A stretch of DNA of 64,000 nt from Candidatus Poribacteria bacterium (lineage in GTDB: Bacteria; Poribacteria; WGA-4E; UBA9662), in the NCBI GenBank assembly GCA_030748495.1, contig JASMLX010000002.1, positions 13,392 to 77,391 of the forward strand. Reading direction: 5' to 3'. The stretch's first letter is position 1, and each line of letters starts with the position of its first letter. Positions 18,335-27,673 of the stretch are shown here, one piece after another. The notes under the pieces are model-generated. The model saw only the letters and a program-made list of their open reading frames with translations, was not told the DNA's origin and ran no database searches. A program made the position numbers and the translations under genes.

Positions 18335-19300
18335 ATGAAAGTATTGATTGGATCTACCGTCATGAGGTTGCATGAATCTGTCCCAGAATTATCAGCCCAG
18401 TTCCCGGAACTTCAGTTTGAAGTGTGCTTGGACTATAACTCGCTTATCGAACATATTACTAATACTGACGTCTATCTCGGTTGGTTGAGTCAGGAAGCAT
18501 TTTTGGCCGCTAAGAATCTGAAATGGATTCAATCCCCTAGTTCAGGTACTAACCACTACTTAACGATTCCTGAACTCGTCGAGAGCGATGTTCTCCTGAC
18601 CAGTGCGAGCGGAACACACGGAGCGTGTCTGGCTGAAAGTACGATGGGTATGATCTTCGCTTTCACGCGCGGAATTCGCACCTGCATTCAGAACCAGTCC
18701 ACTAAACGCTGGGATGCCAACAGGCACGTACGAAGTGAGCTAAAAGAGTTAACCGGAAGCACCATGGGTATTATTGGTTTTGGTGCAACCGGACGCGCCT
18801 TAGCCAAAAGGGCTTTTGCCTTCGATATGCGAATTGTGGCAGTAGACCTGTATCCGAAAGAAAAACCTGAGTACCTCGATCATCTTTGGGAGTTGGACAG
18901 GCTAAGCGATTTGCTTCAAACGTCAGATTATGTGATTGTGATGGTGCCGTATACAGAACAGACACAGGGAATGATCGGGGCAGAACAGCTAGCAAAAATG
19001 AAACCTACTGCTATGCTGGTGATCATGTCACGCGGTGGTATCGTCGATCAATCAGCATTGGTGGAAGCCCTAAAAAGCAATAAGTTAGCCGCCGCTGCCT
19101 CTGATGTTTTCAGTCCTGAACCGTTACCCCCTGACGACGAACTGTGGGAAATTGAGAACATGCTGATCACATCACATGTTGCCGGCGGGACACAACTGGA
19201 AGGTCAGTACGCGATCCAGATCTTCACGGAGAATTTATCCCGTTTTCTCAACGGCGACCACGCACTGAAGAATTTGGTGCATAAGAAACGCGGCTTCTAG
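18335..19300 (+). CDS. D-isomer-specific 2-hydroxyacid dehydrogenase
   Basis: 321 residues. The NAD-binding Rossmann motif is GIIGFGATGRALAKRAF, followed by an acidic residue at the end of the second strand (VAVDLYP), indicating NAD(H) preference. The conserved Arg region reads MSRGGIVDQSALVEAL, the Glu lies near SPEPLPPDDELWEIENM, and the catalytic His is in LITSHVAGGT. The family reduces 2-oxo acids to D-2-hydroxy acids. The substrate cannot be assigned. The catalytic domain is split around the NAD domain as usual (residues 1-95 and 285-321). The gene stands 110 bases after uvrC with its own weak ribosome-binding site (AGGGAAAA), so it may be separately transcribed. Confidence 0.92.
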   Translation: MKVLIGSTVMRLHESVPELSAQFPELQFEVCLDYNSLIEHITNTDVYLGWLSQEAFLAAKNLKWIQSPSSGTNHYLTIPELVESDVLLTSASGTHGACLAESTMGMIFAFTRGIRTCIQNQSTKRWDANRHVRSELKELTGSTMGIIGFGATGRALAKRAFAFDMRIVAVDLYPKEKPEYLDHLWELDRLSDLLQTSDYVIVMVPYTEQTQGMIGAEQLAKMKPTAMLVIMSRGGIVDQSALVEALKSNKLAAAASDVFSPEPLPPDDELWEIENMLITSHVAGGTQLEGQYAIQIFTENLSRFLNGDHALKNLVHKKRGF

Positions 19301-19395
19301 CATTTAGAATGAGGTTGATGTCGATTCGCAGTTGCTTCAAAATTCCCAGAGATTAATTAATGTGGTTGCAGTCAATCTAGTACTCAAGATCTACC

Positions 19396-19767
19396 ATGAA
19401 ACCTGCAGAAATACATCAAGCCACGATGAAGTCGGGAGATTGGGAGTATAATCTACCACGCTATCTGAGAGCCATTCTCGAAGGAGCGGACTTGGAGGAT
19501 GGCGAACATTCAGCAGAAAGTTTCATCGACCGAATCGATCAAATGCAGTATGTTCCAACTCATGAAGACGATTTTAAACTATTGTTCGAGGTTGGTAAAT
19601 TATTACTGATCGAATTTGCTAAAATGTCGGAGTCAGTAATCGGATTAGCCAATCTTACCCCTGTCCCCCAAACAACTGCCACCAGATCATCAGAAGATCC
19701 CATTATGGAGCGAGAGGAGATAGATCTAGTTGAACGTGCTCTGCCCAAACCGATGCTGGAAAGTTAA
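19396..19767 (+). CDS. Hypothetical protein
   Basis: 123 residues, acidic, with no signal peptide and no transmembrane segment. The first 85 residues look helical (DWEYNLPRYLRAILEGADLE and DDFKLLFEVGKLLLIEF). A short Pro/Thr-rich linker (LTPVPQTTATRSSEDP) is followed by a charged end. No family is recognised. The reading frame is clean, has ATG 19396, uses codons like its neighbours and sits between the dehydrogenase and the subtilase on the same strand, so it is probably real. It ends 46 bases before the subtilase, and a link to that gene is possible but unsupported. Confidence 0.6.
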   Translation: MKPAEIHQATMKSGDWEYNLPRYLRAILEGADLEDGEHSAESFIDRIDQMQYVPTHEDDFKLLFEVGKLLLIEFAKMSESVIGLANLTPVPQTTATRSSEDPIMEREEIDLVERALPKPMLES

Positions 19768-19813
19768 ACATTGTACTGACCTGGCGATATATTCTATCTA
19801 CAAGAGTTGAATA

Positions 19814-21724
19814 ATGAGCGGATTCTTTCTCCGAAATGATCGATGGAGTACCGGCCACTGGTCCCAGCCGGGTTCGCTAATCCTGTATTTTGGGTTGTTA
19901 ATTCCTGTTGTCTCAACGATAGGTCAAGTAGGAAGAGGTAATCCAGATGATATCTCGGTTCGTACATCGGCTTTGTTCAGTCAGTTTCAGTCATTCACAA
20001 AGTTCTCCACTAACGGTCAACACAAAATCTGGATCAACTTCACAGATAAAGGGATTCCAGATTCGGAGACAGTTGGACAAGCTTCGAATAGAATAAACCG
20101 AGTAGACCTACTCGACCTCCCGGTCTATCCAGACTATATCGGCACTATACAGTCGCTCAGTACATGCCTCCATCATCAGAGCCGTTGGCTAAATGCCATT
20201 TCTGCCACGGTTAAGACCAAGGATCTGCCACAAATTTCCGCCTTGCCTTTCGTCCGGTCTATTGAACCTGTAAAACATTACCGGACTGTTGAGCAACGAC
20301 CAGACCCTCTTTGGTTGGACTCGTCTACATCGATTAGTCAAATACCCTCGGCTCCAAATAATGATCTACCCGATATGGTATTGAACTACGGTTTAGCCGA
20401 TCGACAGATAAAACAGATTCAGGCTGACCAGCTACATTCAAAAGGATTCTGGGGAGAAGGTGTCATCATCGGTCTTCTGGATACCGGCTTTGATCTTCGC
20501 CATCAAACTTTTGCCGAAATTGACGTTATCGCTGAGTGGGACTTTGTCAATAACGACGACCAGACGCAGGATCAGCTAGATCAAGATGACGCTGGACAAG
20601 CCGATCACGGTTCAATTACGCTGGGTGTTCTGGCTGCGAATACCCCTAGTCAGATGATAGGTGTTGCGCCAAAAGCTCGATACCTATTAGCCAAGACAGA
20701 AAAGAATTGGGAAAAAGGTGTCGATTTTGAACGCCAGGTTGAAGAGGATTGGTGGATCGCTGGACTGGAGTGGTTGGAGCAAAACGGAGCTAATATTGTT
20801 AACAGTTCGCTCGGTTACTCTAATTGGTATACGTTTGCAGACCTAGATGGCAAAACGTCTAAGATCACCATTGCCGCTAATATTGCGCTAGAAAAAGGCT
20901 TGCCGATCATCACTGCAACAGGCAACTTAGGCAGTAAAAGACCGAATGATCAGCAGCCCGGCTTAGCAGGTCGGATCACAGTACCGGCTGATGGATTCGA
21001 CATCTTAGCCATTGGATCGACCAACCTTTGGGGCGGAAGATCGACTTTCAGTTCTAAAGGGCCGACCGCCGATGGTCGTATCAAACCAGACCTGGTAACG
21101 TTGGGTGAAAATATTGCCAGTATTAGACCCAGAAGCAAGTTTGGCTTCGCAACCAACCACCGTGGAACCTCACTTTCGACCCCTTTAGCAACTGGCATTG
21201 CGGTGTTGCTACTTCAAGCTTTTCCAAGAGCAACAGCAGAAGATCTAGTTCGAACCCTTCGATCCACAGCCACCAATACCGATACGCCCAATAACGAGAT
21301 TGGCTACGGTCTAATTCAAGCTGAACTCGCCTATAAGTCCCTATTAGATCAATTCCAGCACACTGGAAAGCCAGAACCAATCTCGGTTAATGCTGATAAA
21401 CAGCAATACACTCTATTCGGTCAAATAAAACATCCAATACTTCTGCCTAACTACCCTAATCCTTTCAATGCGGAGACCTGGATTCCGTTCGCACTGTCTG
21501 GGGATGGTTATGTCGAAGTGGGTGTCTACGATCTCTCCGGCCACCTGGTTCAGAAAATTAATCTAGGACAACGTCCTGCTGGCGACTACTTTACACCTGA
21601 TCGCGCTGCCTATTGGAACGGGCGAAATATCGCTGGTGAAGCCACCTCTAGTGGAACTTACTTCGCTGTTTTATCAGTAGGCGAACAGGCTTACACCTCA
21701 CAAAAAATGATTCTACAGGAGTGA
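19814..21724 (+). CDS. Subtilisin-like serine protease (S8) with C-terminal FlgD-like sorting domain
   Basis: 636 residues. The N-terminal hydrophobic run (SLILYFGLLIPVVSTIGQ, about residues 20-37) acts as a signal peptide after a longer polar start, followed by an inhibitor-like propeptide to about residue 200. The catalytic triad is visible: Asp223 in GLLDTGFDLRH, His265 in ADHGSITLGVLAA, and Ser453 in GTSLSTPLATG. SSLGY and TATGN supply the usual substrate-binding and oxyanion Asn. Residues 545-636 form a type IX/FlgD-like tail starting NYPNPFNAETWIPF and ending with a YTSQKMIL strand. An exported, surface-linked protease is inferred. It precedes the esterase-like gene by 22 bases. Confidence 0.93.
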   Translation: MSGFFLRNDRWSTGHWSQPGSLILYFGLLIPVVSTIGQVGRGNPDDISVRTSALFSQFQSFTKFSTNGQHKIWINFTDKGIPDSETVGQASNRINRVDLLDLPVYPDYIGTIQSLSTCLHHQSRWLNAISATVKTKDLPQISALPFVRSIEPVKHYRTVEQRPDPLWLDSSTSISQIPSAPNNDLPDMVLNYGLADRQIKQIQADQLHSKGFWGEGVIIGLLDTGFDLRHQTFAEIDVIAEWDFVNNDDQTQDQLDQDDAGQADHGSITLGVLAANTPSQMIGVAPKARYLLAKTEKNWEKGVDFERQVEEDWWIAGLEWLEQNGANIVNSSLGYSNWYTFADLDGKTSKITIAANIALEKGLPIITATGNLGSKRPNDQQPGLAGRITVPADGFDILAIGSTNLWGGRSTFSSKGPTADGRIKPDLVTLGENIASIRPRSKFGFATNHRGTSLSTPLATGIAVLLLQAFPRATAEDLVRTLRSTATNTDTPNNEIGYGLIQAELAYKSLLDQFQHTGKPEPISVNADKQQYTLFGQIKHPILLPNYPNPFNAETWIPFALSGDGYVEVGVYDLSGHLVQKINLGQRPAGDYFTPDRAAYWNGRNIAGEATSSGTYFAVLSVGEQAYTSQKMILQE

Positions 21725-21746
21725 TGCAGATCTTTATTAAAAGACG

Positions 21747-23558
21747 ATGGAACTTCAACAGACTATTCAAGCGACAAATATCGATACCTGTGCCCTTCAG
21801 CAGGCCTTTCATCAACTAATTCTCGATAGAGCAGCGGCTTTTAGCCCCTCAGCTTGGGAGACAACACAAACCGATAAGCTCCGTCAGCAAATTCTGGATC
21901 AGATTGTATTTCGCGGTGTTCCCGAAAAATGGATCCATCACCAAACAAGAGTTGAGCAGGCTGAAACCATCCAGACAGGGAATCACTATGAAATACAAAA
22001 GGTACGTTTAGAGGTTTTGCCGGATCTATGGATTCCGGGACTGCTCTATTTCCCACTAAAATCGTTGGATCCGGAGCCGAATCCGGAGTCTCGAATACCT
22101 GCCGTACTTAGCGTTAATGGACACATCGGTTATCCGGGTAAATCAACGGGATTTGTTCAGAGGCGCTGCATCAATCTGGCAAAACGAGGGATTATAACCC
22201 TTCACCTGGAGTGGTTTTCCTTTGGTGAATTGTCGGCTCCAAATTACAAGCACAACCGGTTGGCTTACTTAGACCTATGTGGCGTGAGTGGGTTGTCGGT
22301 CTTTTATCTCGCTATGAAAGGCGGCTTAGACCTGTTGTGGGAGCATCCGCAGGTAGACCGAAAACAGATTGGGATGACGGGGCTTTCTGGCGGTGGTTGG
22401 CAAACTATAATGCTGAGTGCTTTAGATCCTCGAATCACATTAGTTGTACCGAATGCAGGTTACATTGATATCGCCAATCGACTGGCACATCGCGGTGACA
22501 TCGGAGATCTGGAACAGAATCCAACCGATCTGATAGCGTTATCCGATTACACTCACCTGACGGCTCTGTTAGCCCCACGCCCGGCCTTGCTAATCTACAA
22601 TGAGCAGGACGATTGTTGTTTTGTAGCTGATCGTGCCAAGCCGGCCGTTTACGATCCCATAAGAACAGTCTATGCTTTGATCGACGACATTGATAATGAA
22701 TCGACCTTCGCCTATCACAAAAATATCAATCCTGGCACCCACAACTACGACCGTGATAATCGGGAGCAGTTGTACCGTTTCTTAAACCGACACTTTGCAC
22801 CGAGACTGATACAGGATCAGGATATCCCCTGCGAGAGTGAAATCCGCTCTTTTAAGGAACTCGTAGTTGGTCTGCCAGAAAAGACGGCCAATTTTCGAAC
22901 CCTGGCCTCCGATTTCATGGAGAATTTTGAGGAGGTCGGATCTGTTGGAGAAGGCAGTCTGAAAGATATTCTCTGTTTCCAGGAAAGCGAGGTTGTAGAG
23001 ACACAGCTTGAAGGAAACGCTGATGGAGCAGGTGGTCAACTGATATTTGATAACGGACTAATTGCGCCTATCTGTGAGTTTAGACCCGCTATCGGGTCCG
23101 AAATCGAAACGATTTTATTGATTGCAGATCAAGGTATGGAGGCAACGATCCCCGATTTGACAGATCTGCTTCGGGCAGGAAGATCGGTGATTGCAGTAGA
23201 TCTATTCTTAACAGGGCAGGCCGTACCGGCTGAAATGAGCACTTCACAAGTAGCTATGCTAATCTCGACTGTTGGGCTGCGAGGTTTGGGGCTTCAAACA
23301 GCTCAACTTTGTGCGATTATCGATTGGATCTGTCAGCGATACGATCTACCGCAAATCTCAATCCTGAGTCGAGGGCGAACAACTGGGATTGTAGCTGAAT
23401 TGGCTGCCCAGCTTCGCCCCCATCGAGTGGCAGATTTAACAACACAGGATGCCCTATCCAGCTTACGTGATCTAATCGACAACGAAATGGAGTATGAAAA
23501 CTGCCCTACCCTCTTCTGTTTTGGTCTGCTTCAGCATTTTGACATCTGCCCGCGTTAG
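21747..23558 (+). CDS. Alpha/beta hydrolase (acetyl xylan esterase/dienelactone hydrolase-like)
   Basis: 603 residues, longer than a single hydrolase domain (about 330). The nucleophile elbow is GLSGGGWQ (Ser in G-x-S-x-G). The acid is probably Asp in YNEQDDCCF and the His is in NPGTHNYDRDN. The oxyanion strand VLSVNGHIGYPGKSTG precedes them. A second, unassigned alpha/beta region (about 410-603) contains ILLIADQGM and SVIAVDLFLTG, resembling a degenerate hydrolase half. This two-part layout is seen in esterases of Planctomycetes and Poribacteria that deacetylate plant-like or sponge glycans. No signal peptide is visible. It probably shares a transcript with the subtilase upstream. Confidence 0.8.
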   Translation: MELQQTIQATNIDTCALQQAFHQLILDRAAAFSPSAWETTQTDKLRQQILDQIVFRGVPEKWIHHQTRVEQAETIQTGNHYEIQKVRLEVLPDLWIPGLLYFPLKSLDPEPNPESRIPAVLSVNGHIGYPGKSTGFVQRRCINLAKRGIITLHLEWFSFGELSAPNYKHNRLAYLDLCGVSGLSVFYLAMKGGLDLLWEHPQVDRKQIGMTGLSGGGWQTIMLSALDPRITLVVPNAGYIDIANRLAHRGDIGDLEQNPTDLIALSDYTHLTALLAPRPALLIYNEQDDCCFVADRAKPAVYDPIRTVYALIDDIDNESTFAYHKNINPGTHNYDRDNREQLYRFLNRHFAPRLIQDQDIPCESEIRSFKELVVGLPEKTANFRTLASDFMENFEEVGSVGEGSLKDILCFQESEVVETQLEGNADGAGGQLIFDNGLIAPICEFRPAIGSEIETILLIADQGMEATIPDLTDLLRAGRSVIAVDLFLTGQAVPAEMSTSQVAMLISTVGLRGLGLQTAQLCAIIDWICQRYDLPQISILSRGRTTGIVAELAAQLRPHRVADLTTQDALSSLRDLIDNEMEYENCPTLFCFGLLQHFDICPR

Positions 23559-23957
23559 TAAGATCGTCGCCGTTGTCACCAAAGCGTGTCTCCAACTTAA
23601 TTGAGGATAACCGGAGTGTCTTCACAACTGCGATAACAACCATTTGAACTGTTTGATAGATTACTCGCGCACAACAGTTCAGCGTCGACTAAGTTGGTGG
23701 GTTACCTTTGTCCGCCAATGGTGACCGTGGCCTTTTCCGTCCAGACGGGCATTGTTTCTGTTTGGTATACTTGTTACATGAAAGATCCCGTAAACTACTC
23801 AACCATCCACCAATTAGTCGGCTGACAAAGGGTCGAACCTAATCGCTGTTCAATGGCAACCAATAGCCCATCAATCGCCCGGTGAGGACCGATTTAGCCC
23901 TTTTTCAACCGATAAGGTTACCGACTGTCGCCCTGCTAAAAGATTGTAGGATAAAGC
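23559..23957. other. Non-coding spacer with an imperfect inverted repeat
   Basis: No open frame with a start, ribosome-binding site or motif is visible. CGACTAAGTTGGTGG (23686-23700) recurs inverted, with one base missing, at 23807-23820, separated by 106 bases. Nothing identifies this as a transposon. Downstream of it lies the promoter for the pectate-lyase-like gene. Confidence 0.4.
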
Positions 23958-23986
23958 TTGACACCGATATTTAGATCCTGTAAATT
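23958..23986 (+). promoter_or_regulatory. Putative sigma-70 promoter of the pectate-lyase-like gene
   Basis: A consensus -35 TTGACA (23958-23963) is followed after 17 bases by TAAATT (23981-23986), matching four of six -10 positions. The predicted start of transcription is about 40 bases before ATG 24035. It lies at the end of a non-coding spacer, where a promoter is expected. Confidence 0.5.
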
Positions 23987-24034
23987 AGAGGTCTATAGGG
24001 TAAAGTATCAATTTTTTCGGATGAAAAGGCAGGA

Positions 24035-25489
24035 ATGAAAAACAATATTAACCGGCAGATACCACTAAAATGGGCAACTGGACTTTTGTTGATCTGGGCG
24101 CTATCCGCAGTGGCGGCTGAAGAGCTAACACATCAGCAAGCGGCGAATGCCCTACAAAAAGCGGTTCGATTTTTTCGGACTCGGGTCGCAACTGAAGGCG
24201 GCTATTTGTGGCGGTATTCGAGTGATCTCAAGAAGCGAGAAGGCGAAGGGAAAGCCTCCGCTTCCACCGTTTGGGTGCAACCACCGGGTACCCCCGCCAT
24301 TGGAGCGGTCTATCTGCGTGCTTACCAGCGAACAGAGGACGCCTACTATTTAGAGGCCGCGATTGAAACCGGTCTGGCTCTGGTCAACGGACAACTGGCA
24401 TCAGGAGGTTGGGATTATCGGATCGAATTCGATCCTGAGAAACGGAAAAAGTATGCCTATCTAAGCGATAGTGGGAGCGCAGGGAAACGAAATACCACCA
24501 CCCTAGACGACAATACCACCCAGTCGGCCCTCTCATTCCTGATTCGTTTAGACCGAGCGCTTCAGTTTCAGCATCAGGCCATTCACAACTCCTCTCTGGT
24601 TGGATTAGAGTCTCTGTTGAAAGCCCAGTATCCAAATGGCGCTTGGCCGCAGCGCTTTTCATCCTCACCCGACCCGGCTAGTTTTCCGGTACTGCCAGCT
24701 AGCTATCCGGATATTTGGTCCCGGACCCATTCCCGCCAAGACTATAGAGCTTTCTATACTTTTAATGATAATACTATCGCCGATAGTATCCATTTGATGC
24801 TGGATGCAGCTGAGATCTACAACCAAGACACATATCGGCAGGCCGCCCTCAAAGCGGGTGACTTTATTATCCTAGCTCAAATGCCTGCCCCTCAACCAGC
24901 CTGGGCGCAACAGTACAACTTACAGTGCCAACCGGCCTGGGCCAGAAAGTTTGAGCCGCCGTCCATCACCGGGGGAGAATCACAGGGCGTGATGAGGACG
25001 CTGATCCAACTCTATCGACGTACAGGCCAACAAAAGTATCTGGGGGCCATTCCCTCTGCGCTGGACTATCTGGCCTCATCGCTCCTGCCCGATGGGCAAC
25101 TGGCTCGATTCTATGAACTGAAAACCAACCGCCCTCTCTACTTTACTCGTCAGTATGAGTTAGTTTATACCGATGATGATCTCCCTACCCACTACGCTTT
25201 CAAAGTTTCGTCGAGCTTGGCCTCTATCCGCCAGCAATATGAGGCGGCACTCACCTCCGGGGCAGATCAGTTGCAAATGAATTCAGAATCAACGCCCTAT
25301 CCCCGGTCGGCATCGCTAGCGAATAAGGCGATCGAAGTGGTTCGTCAACTGGACGAACGGGGCGCTTGGGTTGAAGCTAACCGATTAAAGTATCATGGGC
25401 AAGACGACCCTAGCCGGGAGATCGTCGATTGCCGAACTTTCATTCAAAACGTCGATACTCTGTCCAAATACCTGTCGGCTACGAAATAA
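24035..25489 (+). CDS. Secreted pectate lyase-like protein (PL10-type alpha/alpha barrel)
   Basis: 484 residues. A signal peptide lies at about residues 1-28 (WATGLLLIWALSAVAAEE). PNGAWPQRFSS, the repeated THSRQDYRAFYTFNDNTIAD, TTLDDNTTQSALSFLIRL and ITGGESQGVMRTLIQLYRRT match the pectate-lyase superfamily of PL10 type, which cleaves polygalacturonate by beta-elimination. Toroid-type helical repeats fit the length. The catalytic Arg/Asp set cannot be confirmed by eye, and the natural substrate may be another uronic-acid polymer. The protein is exported but has no sorting tail or lipobox. It has its own promoter at 23958. Confidence 0.8.
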   Translation: MKNNINRQIPLKWATGLLLIWALSAVAAEELTHQQAANALQKAVRFFRTRVATEGGYLWRYSSDLKKREGEGKASASTVWVQPPGTPAIGAVYLRAYQRTEDAYYLEAAIETGLALVNGQLASGGWDYRIEFDPEKRKKYAYLSDSGSAGKRNTTTLDDNTTQSALSFLIRLDRALQFQHQAIHNSSLVGLESLLKAQYPNGAWPQRFSSSPDPASFPVLPASYPDIWSRTHSRQDYRAFYTFNDNTIADSIHLMLDAAEIYNQDTYRQAALKAGDFIILAQMPAPQPAWAQQYNLQCQPAWARKFEPPSITGGESQGVMRTLIQLYRRTGQQKYLGAIPSALDYLASSLLPDGQLARFYELKTNRPLYFTRQYELVYTDDDLPTHYAFKVSSSLASIRQQYEAALTSGADQLQMNSESTPYPRSASLANKAIEVVRQLDERGAWVEANRLKYHGQDDPSREIVDCRTFIQNVDTLSKYLSATK

Positions 25490-25681
25490 AGCCTATCACT
25501 TTCACTCTTTAACATCTGGCTAGAAATCTTCGATATTTGATCCTCAGTTCCTAATTTTCTCAGGCGCCATCATCTATTTCTGAGAGTTGGTCTTGACTCC
25601 AGAGCCTGCTCAGTGTTAGGCTCTCCCCAGCAACAGGGAGATTAAAGGGTATATCGATACCCTCAACTCTAGAGTCTTCTG

Positions 25682-26821
25682 ATGAAGTTTAATCAGGTCA
25701 AATTTCAAGATTCGCGTACTCGTACCTATCTCGGTAGCCCCAGCCTAATACGTTTCGACGACGGTACTATCCTGGCCGCCCACGATTACTTTGGTAAAGG
25801 CTGTCCAAAAAACCATCAACAGGAAGAACACCTGACCAGCGTCTACCGATCCGAGGACAATGGTCAAAGCTGGCAGAATACGACCCATATTGCCAACGCC
25901 TTTTGGAGTACGCTGTTCAAACATCGGGGAGACGTCTACCTGCTAGGGTGTTCTCAGCAGTACGGATCGATTGTCATTCGCCGATCGACAGATGGCGGCT
26001 TTACCTGGACATATCCCAAAGATGCCGACTCAGGTCTACTGCTGGCTGGAGGGGACTTCAGGGAACCACCTAACTATCACTGTGCACCAATGCCGGTGGT
26101 CGAAAAGAGTGGCTGGCTGTATCGGGCCTTTGAAGACTGTACCCCTTGTGTCTGGGGAACCGGCTTTCAATCCTTCACTATTTCAGCTGAAGTAGATGCC
26201 AATTTGCTCTCAGCCCAGAGTTGGACCATCAGTAACAAAATCCCCTTTGATCCGGGGTGGATTCCTGATGAATGGAGCCATACAGGTACACAGTTAGAAA
26301 AACCCGGTTGGTTAGAGGGCAATATCGTTATCTCCCCGAACGACGAGATCTGGAACATCCTCCGTTTCAATTCACGGCCACTGGTGGACAAAGCCGCCAT
26401 CGTCAAAGTTGAAGAGGGGGGTAGGCAGGTCTCTTTTGACCCAGCGACCGGTTTCATTGATCTCCCCGGTGGCATGTCCAAGTTTACCATCCGCTACGAT
26501 CCGTCGACCCAACACTATCTGACCTTGAGTAACAATAATACGGATCCTAACTTTCCAGCGCAAAGGAACGAACTTTCGCTCTGTGTTTCGACAGATCTGA
26601 TCAATTGGCAGCACAAACTGATACTGATTGAGGATGATTCAGATCTCGATTTTGCTGAGTCGGTGCGGCTGACCGGCTTTCAGTATGTTGACTGGCAATT
26701 CGATGAGAGGGATTTGATTTATTTGGTGCGGACCGCTTACGACGGGGCGCACAATTACCACGATGCCAATCGCATTACCTTTCATCGACTCTCAGATTTT
26801 CGTCAATATATTCTTAATTAA
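25682..26821 (+). CDS. BNR/sialidase-like protein
   Basis: 379 residues without a signal peptide. Asp boxes are SEDNGQSWQNT and STDGGFTWTYP. Other propeller-blade features are SLIRFDDGTILAAHDYF near the start and AAIVKVEEGGRQVSF later. NELSLCVSTDLINWQHKLI, YVDWQFDERDLIYLVRTAY and NYHDANRITFHR at the end match a distinct group of sialidase-fold proteins with an Arg-poor active site, so enzymatic activity is uncertain and a lectin or glycoside-phosphorylase-like role cannot be excluded. It lacks an obvious ribosome-binding site before ATG 25682. It is on the same strand as the pectate-lyase-like gene but separated from it by 192 bases with a small GGGTAT hairpin. Confidence 0.77.
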   Translation: MKFNQVKFQDSRTRTYLGSPSLIRFDDGTILAAHDYFGKGCPKNHQQEEHLTSVYRSEDNGQSWQNTTHIANAFWSTLFKHRGDVYLLGCSQQYGSIVIRRSTDGGFTWTYPKDADSGLLLAGGDFREPPNYHCAPMPVVEKSGWLYRAFEDCTPCVWGTGFQSFTISAEVDANLLSAQSWTISNKIPFDPGWIPDEWSHTGTQLEKPGWLEGNIVISPNDEIWNILRFNSRPLVDKAAIVKVEEGGRQVSFDPATGFIDLPGGMSKFTIRYDPSTQHYLTLSNNNTDPNFPAQRNELSLCVSTDLINWQHKLILIEDDSDLDFAESVRLTGFQYVDWQFDERDLIYLVRTAYDGAHNYHDANRITFHRLSDFRQYILN

Positions 26822-26860
26822 CTCTCAGATTTTAATCCATTTTTCTGAGATGACGGGATA

Positions 26861-27646
26861 ATGCCAATGCGGCATCGACTGCCACTCCCATTCTTAATCT
26901 CGCTCATCTTTCACGCTATTTTCGCCTTTCTAGGAGCCATCTACATGGTGCAACAGAATCTAAAAGAGAGAGATGCCGTCGTGGCTGAGATCGTCCATAT
27001 TAAGCCACCAGTGCTCCAACGCCGGTTGTCGAAACGTCCGGTAAAGCCAATTCGTCCTCAACCCAAACTGGAGACGGTACCGATCCAACAAAAAGTGCAG
27101 AGAGTCGAGACCGCTGTTCAACTCCCCGTCTCGCCCACCTCTACAGGTTTGTTAGCAACGACCGATACTCCACCCTTAACATCATCTGATGATATACGAA
27201 CTCTAACACGCCCGCTGACGGTCGAGCAACGACCGGTACGGATGAAACCCCTGTCGCCTCAGATCGCTCCCAAACGGGTGCGTACAGCAGCTCCACCTAA
27301 AGTTGATTTTACTACAGCAGATCCAAACCTGGACTTTAACCCGACCGACTTTATGGTTGCAGATCTGAAGGATGCGACCCGGAAGCCATCGGTTATTATC
27401 CCCGTACAACCTGTTTATCCAGAGCTAGCCCGCCAAGCGCAAAAGGAAGGGGTTGTTTTGCTGGAAGCCACCATCGACACTGACGGGATTCCAACTGATA
27501 TTCAGGTGGTCGGTAGTATGGGGTTTGGTTGCGATCAAGCCGCCGTTCAAGCTCTTAAATCGACCCGTTTCCGGCCGGCACGACAAGGAAAAACCAAAGT
27601 CAGTGTCCGGATTCAGTTACCCTATCGGTTTCAGTTAAGAGACTAG
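26861..27646 (+). CDS. TonB-family energy transducer
   Basis: 261 residues. One N-terminal transmembrane segment (LPLPFLISLIFHAIFAFLGA) is followed by a basic, proline-rich periplasmic linker (residues 45-165). A C-terminal TonB domain contains PVYPELARQAQKEGVVLLEA, a central SMGFGCDQAAVQALKST and FRPARQGKTKVSVRIQLPY. TonB couples inner-membrane proton motive force to outer-membrane receptors. No ExbB/ExbD genes or TonB-dependent receptor are nearby, so its partner is elsewhere. It precedes the PorV-like barrel by 27 bases and is probably cotranscribed with it. Confidence 0.9.
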   Translation: MPMRHRLPLPFLISLIFHAIFAFLGAIYMVQQNLKERDAVVAEIVHIKPPVLQRRLSKRPVKPIRPQPKLETVPIQQKVQRVETAVQLPVSPTSTGLLATTDTPPLTSSDDIRTLTRPLTVEQRPVRMKPLSPQIAPKRVRTAAPPKVDFTTADPNLDFNPTDFMVADLKDATRKPSVIIPVQPVYPELARQAQKEGVVLLEATIDTDGIPTDIQVVGSMGFGCDQAAVQALKSTRFRPARQGKTKVSVRIQLPYRFQLRD

Positions 27647-27673
27647 AGCGTAAGGATAAAGGCGCAGAAACAG

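Noticed and set aside
23686-23820. Inverted repeat suggesting a second MITE.
   Set aside because: The arms are imperfect and 106 bases apart, without a target duplication or interrupted gene to prove insertion.
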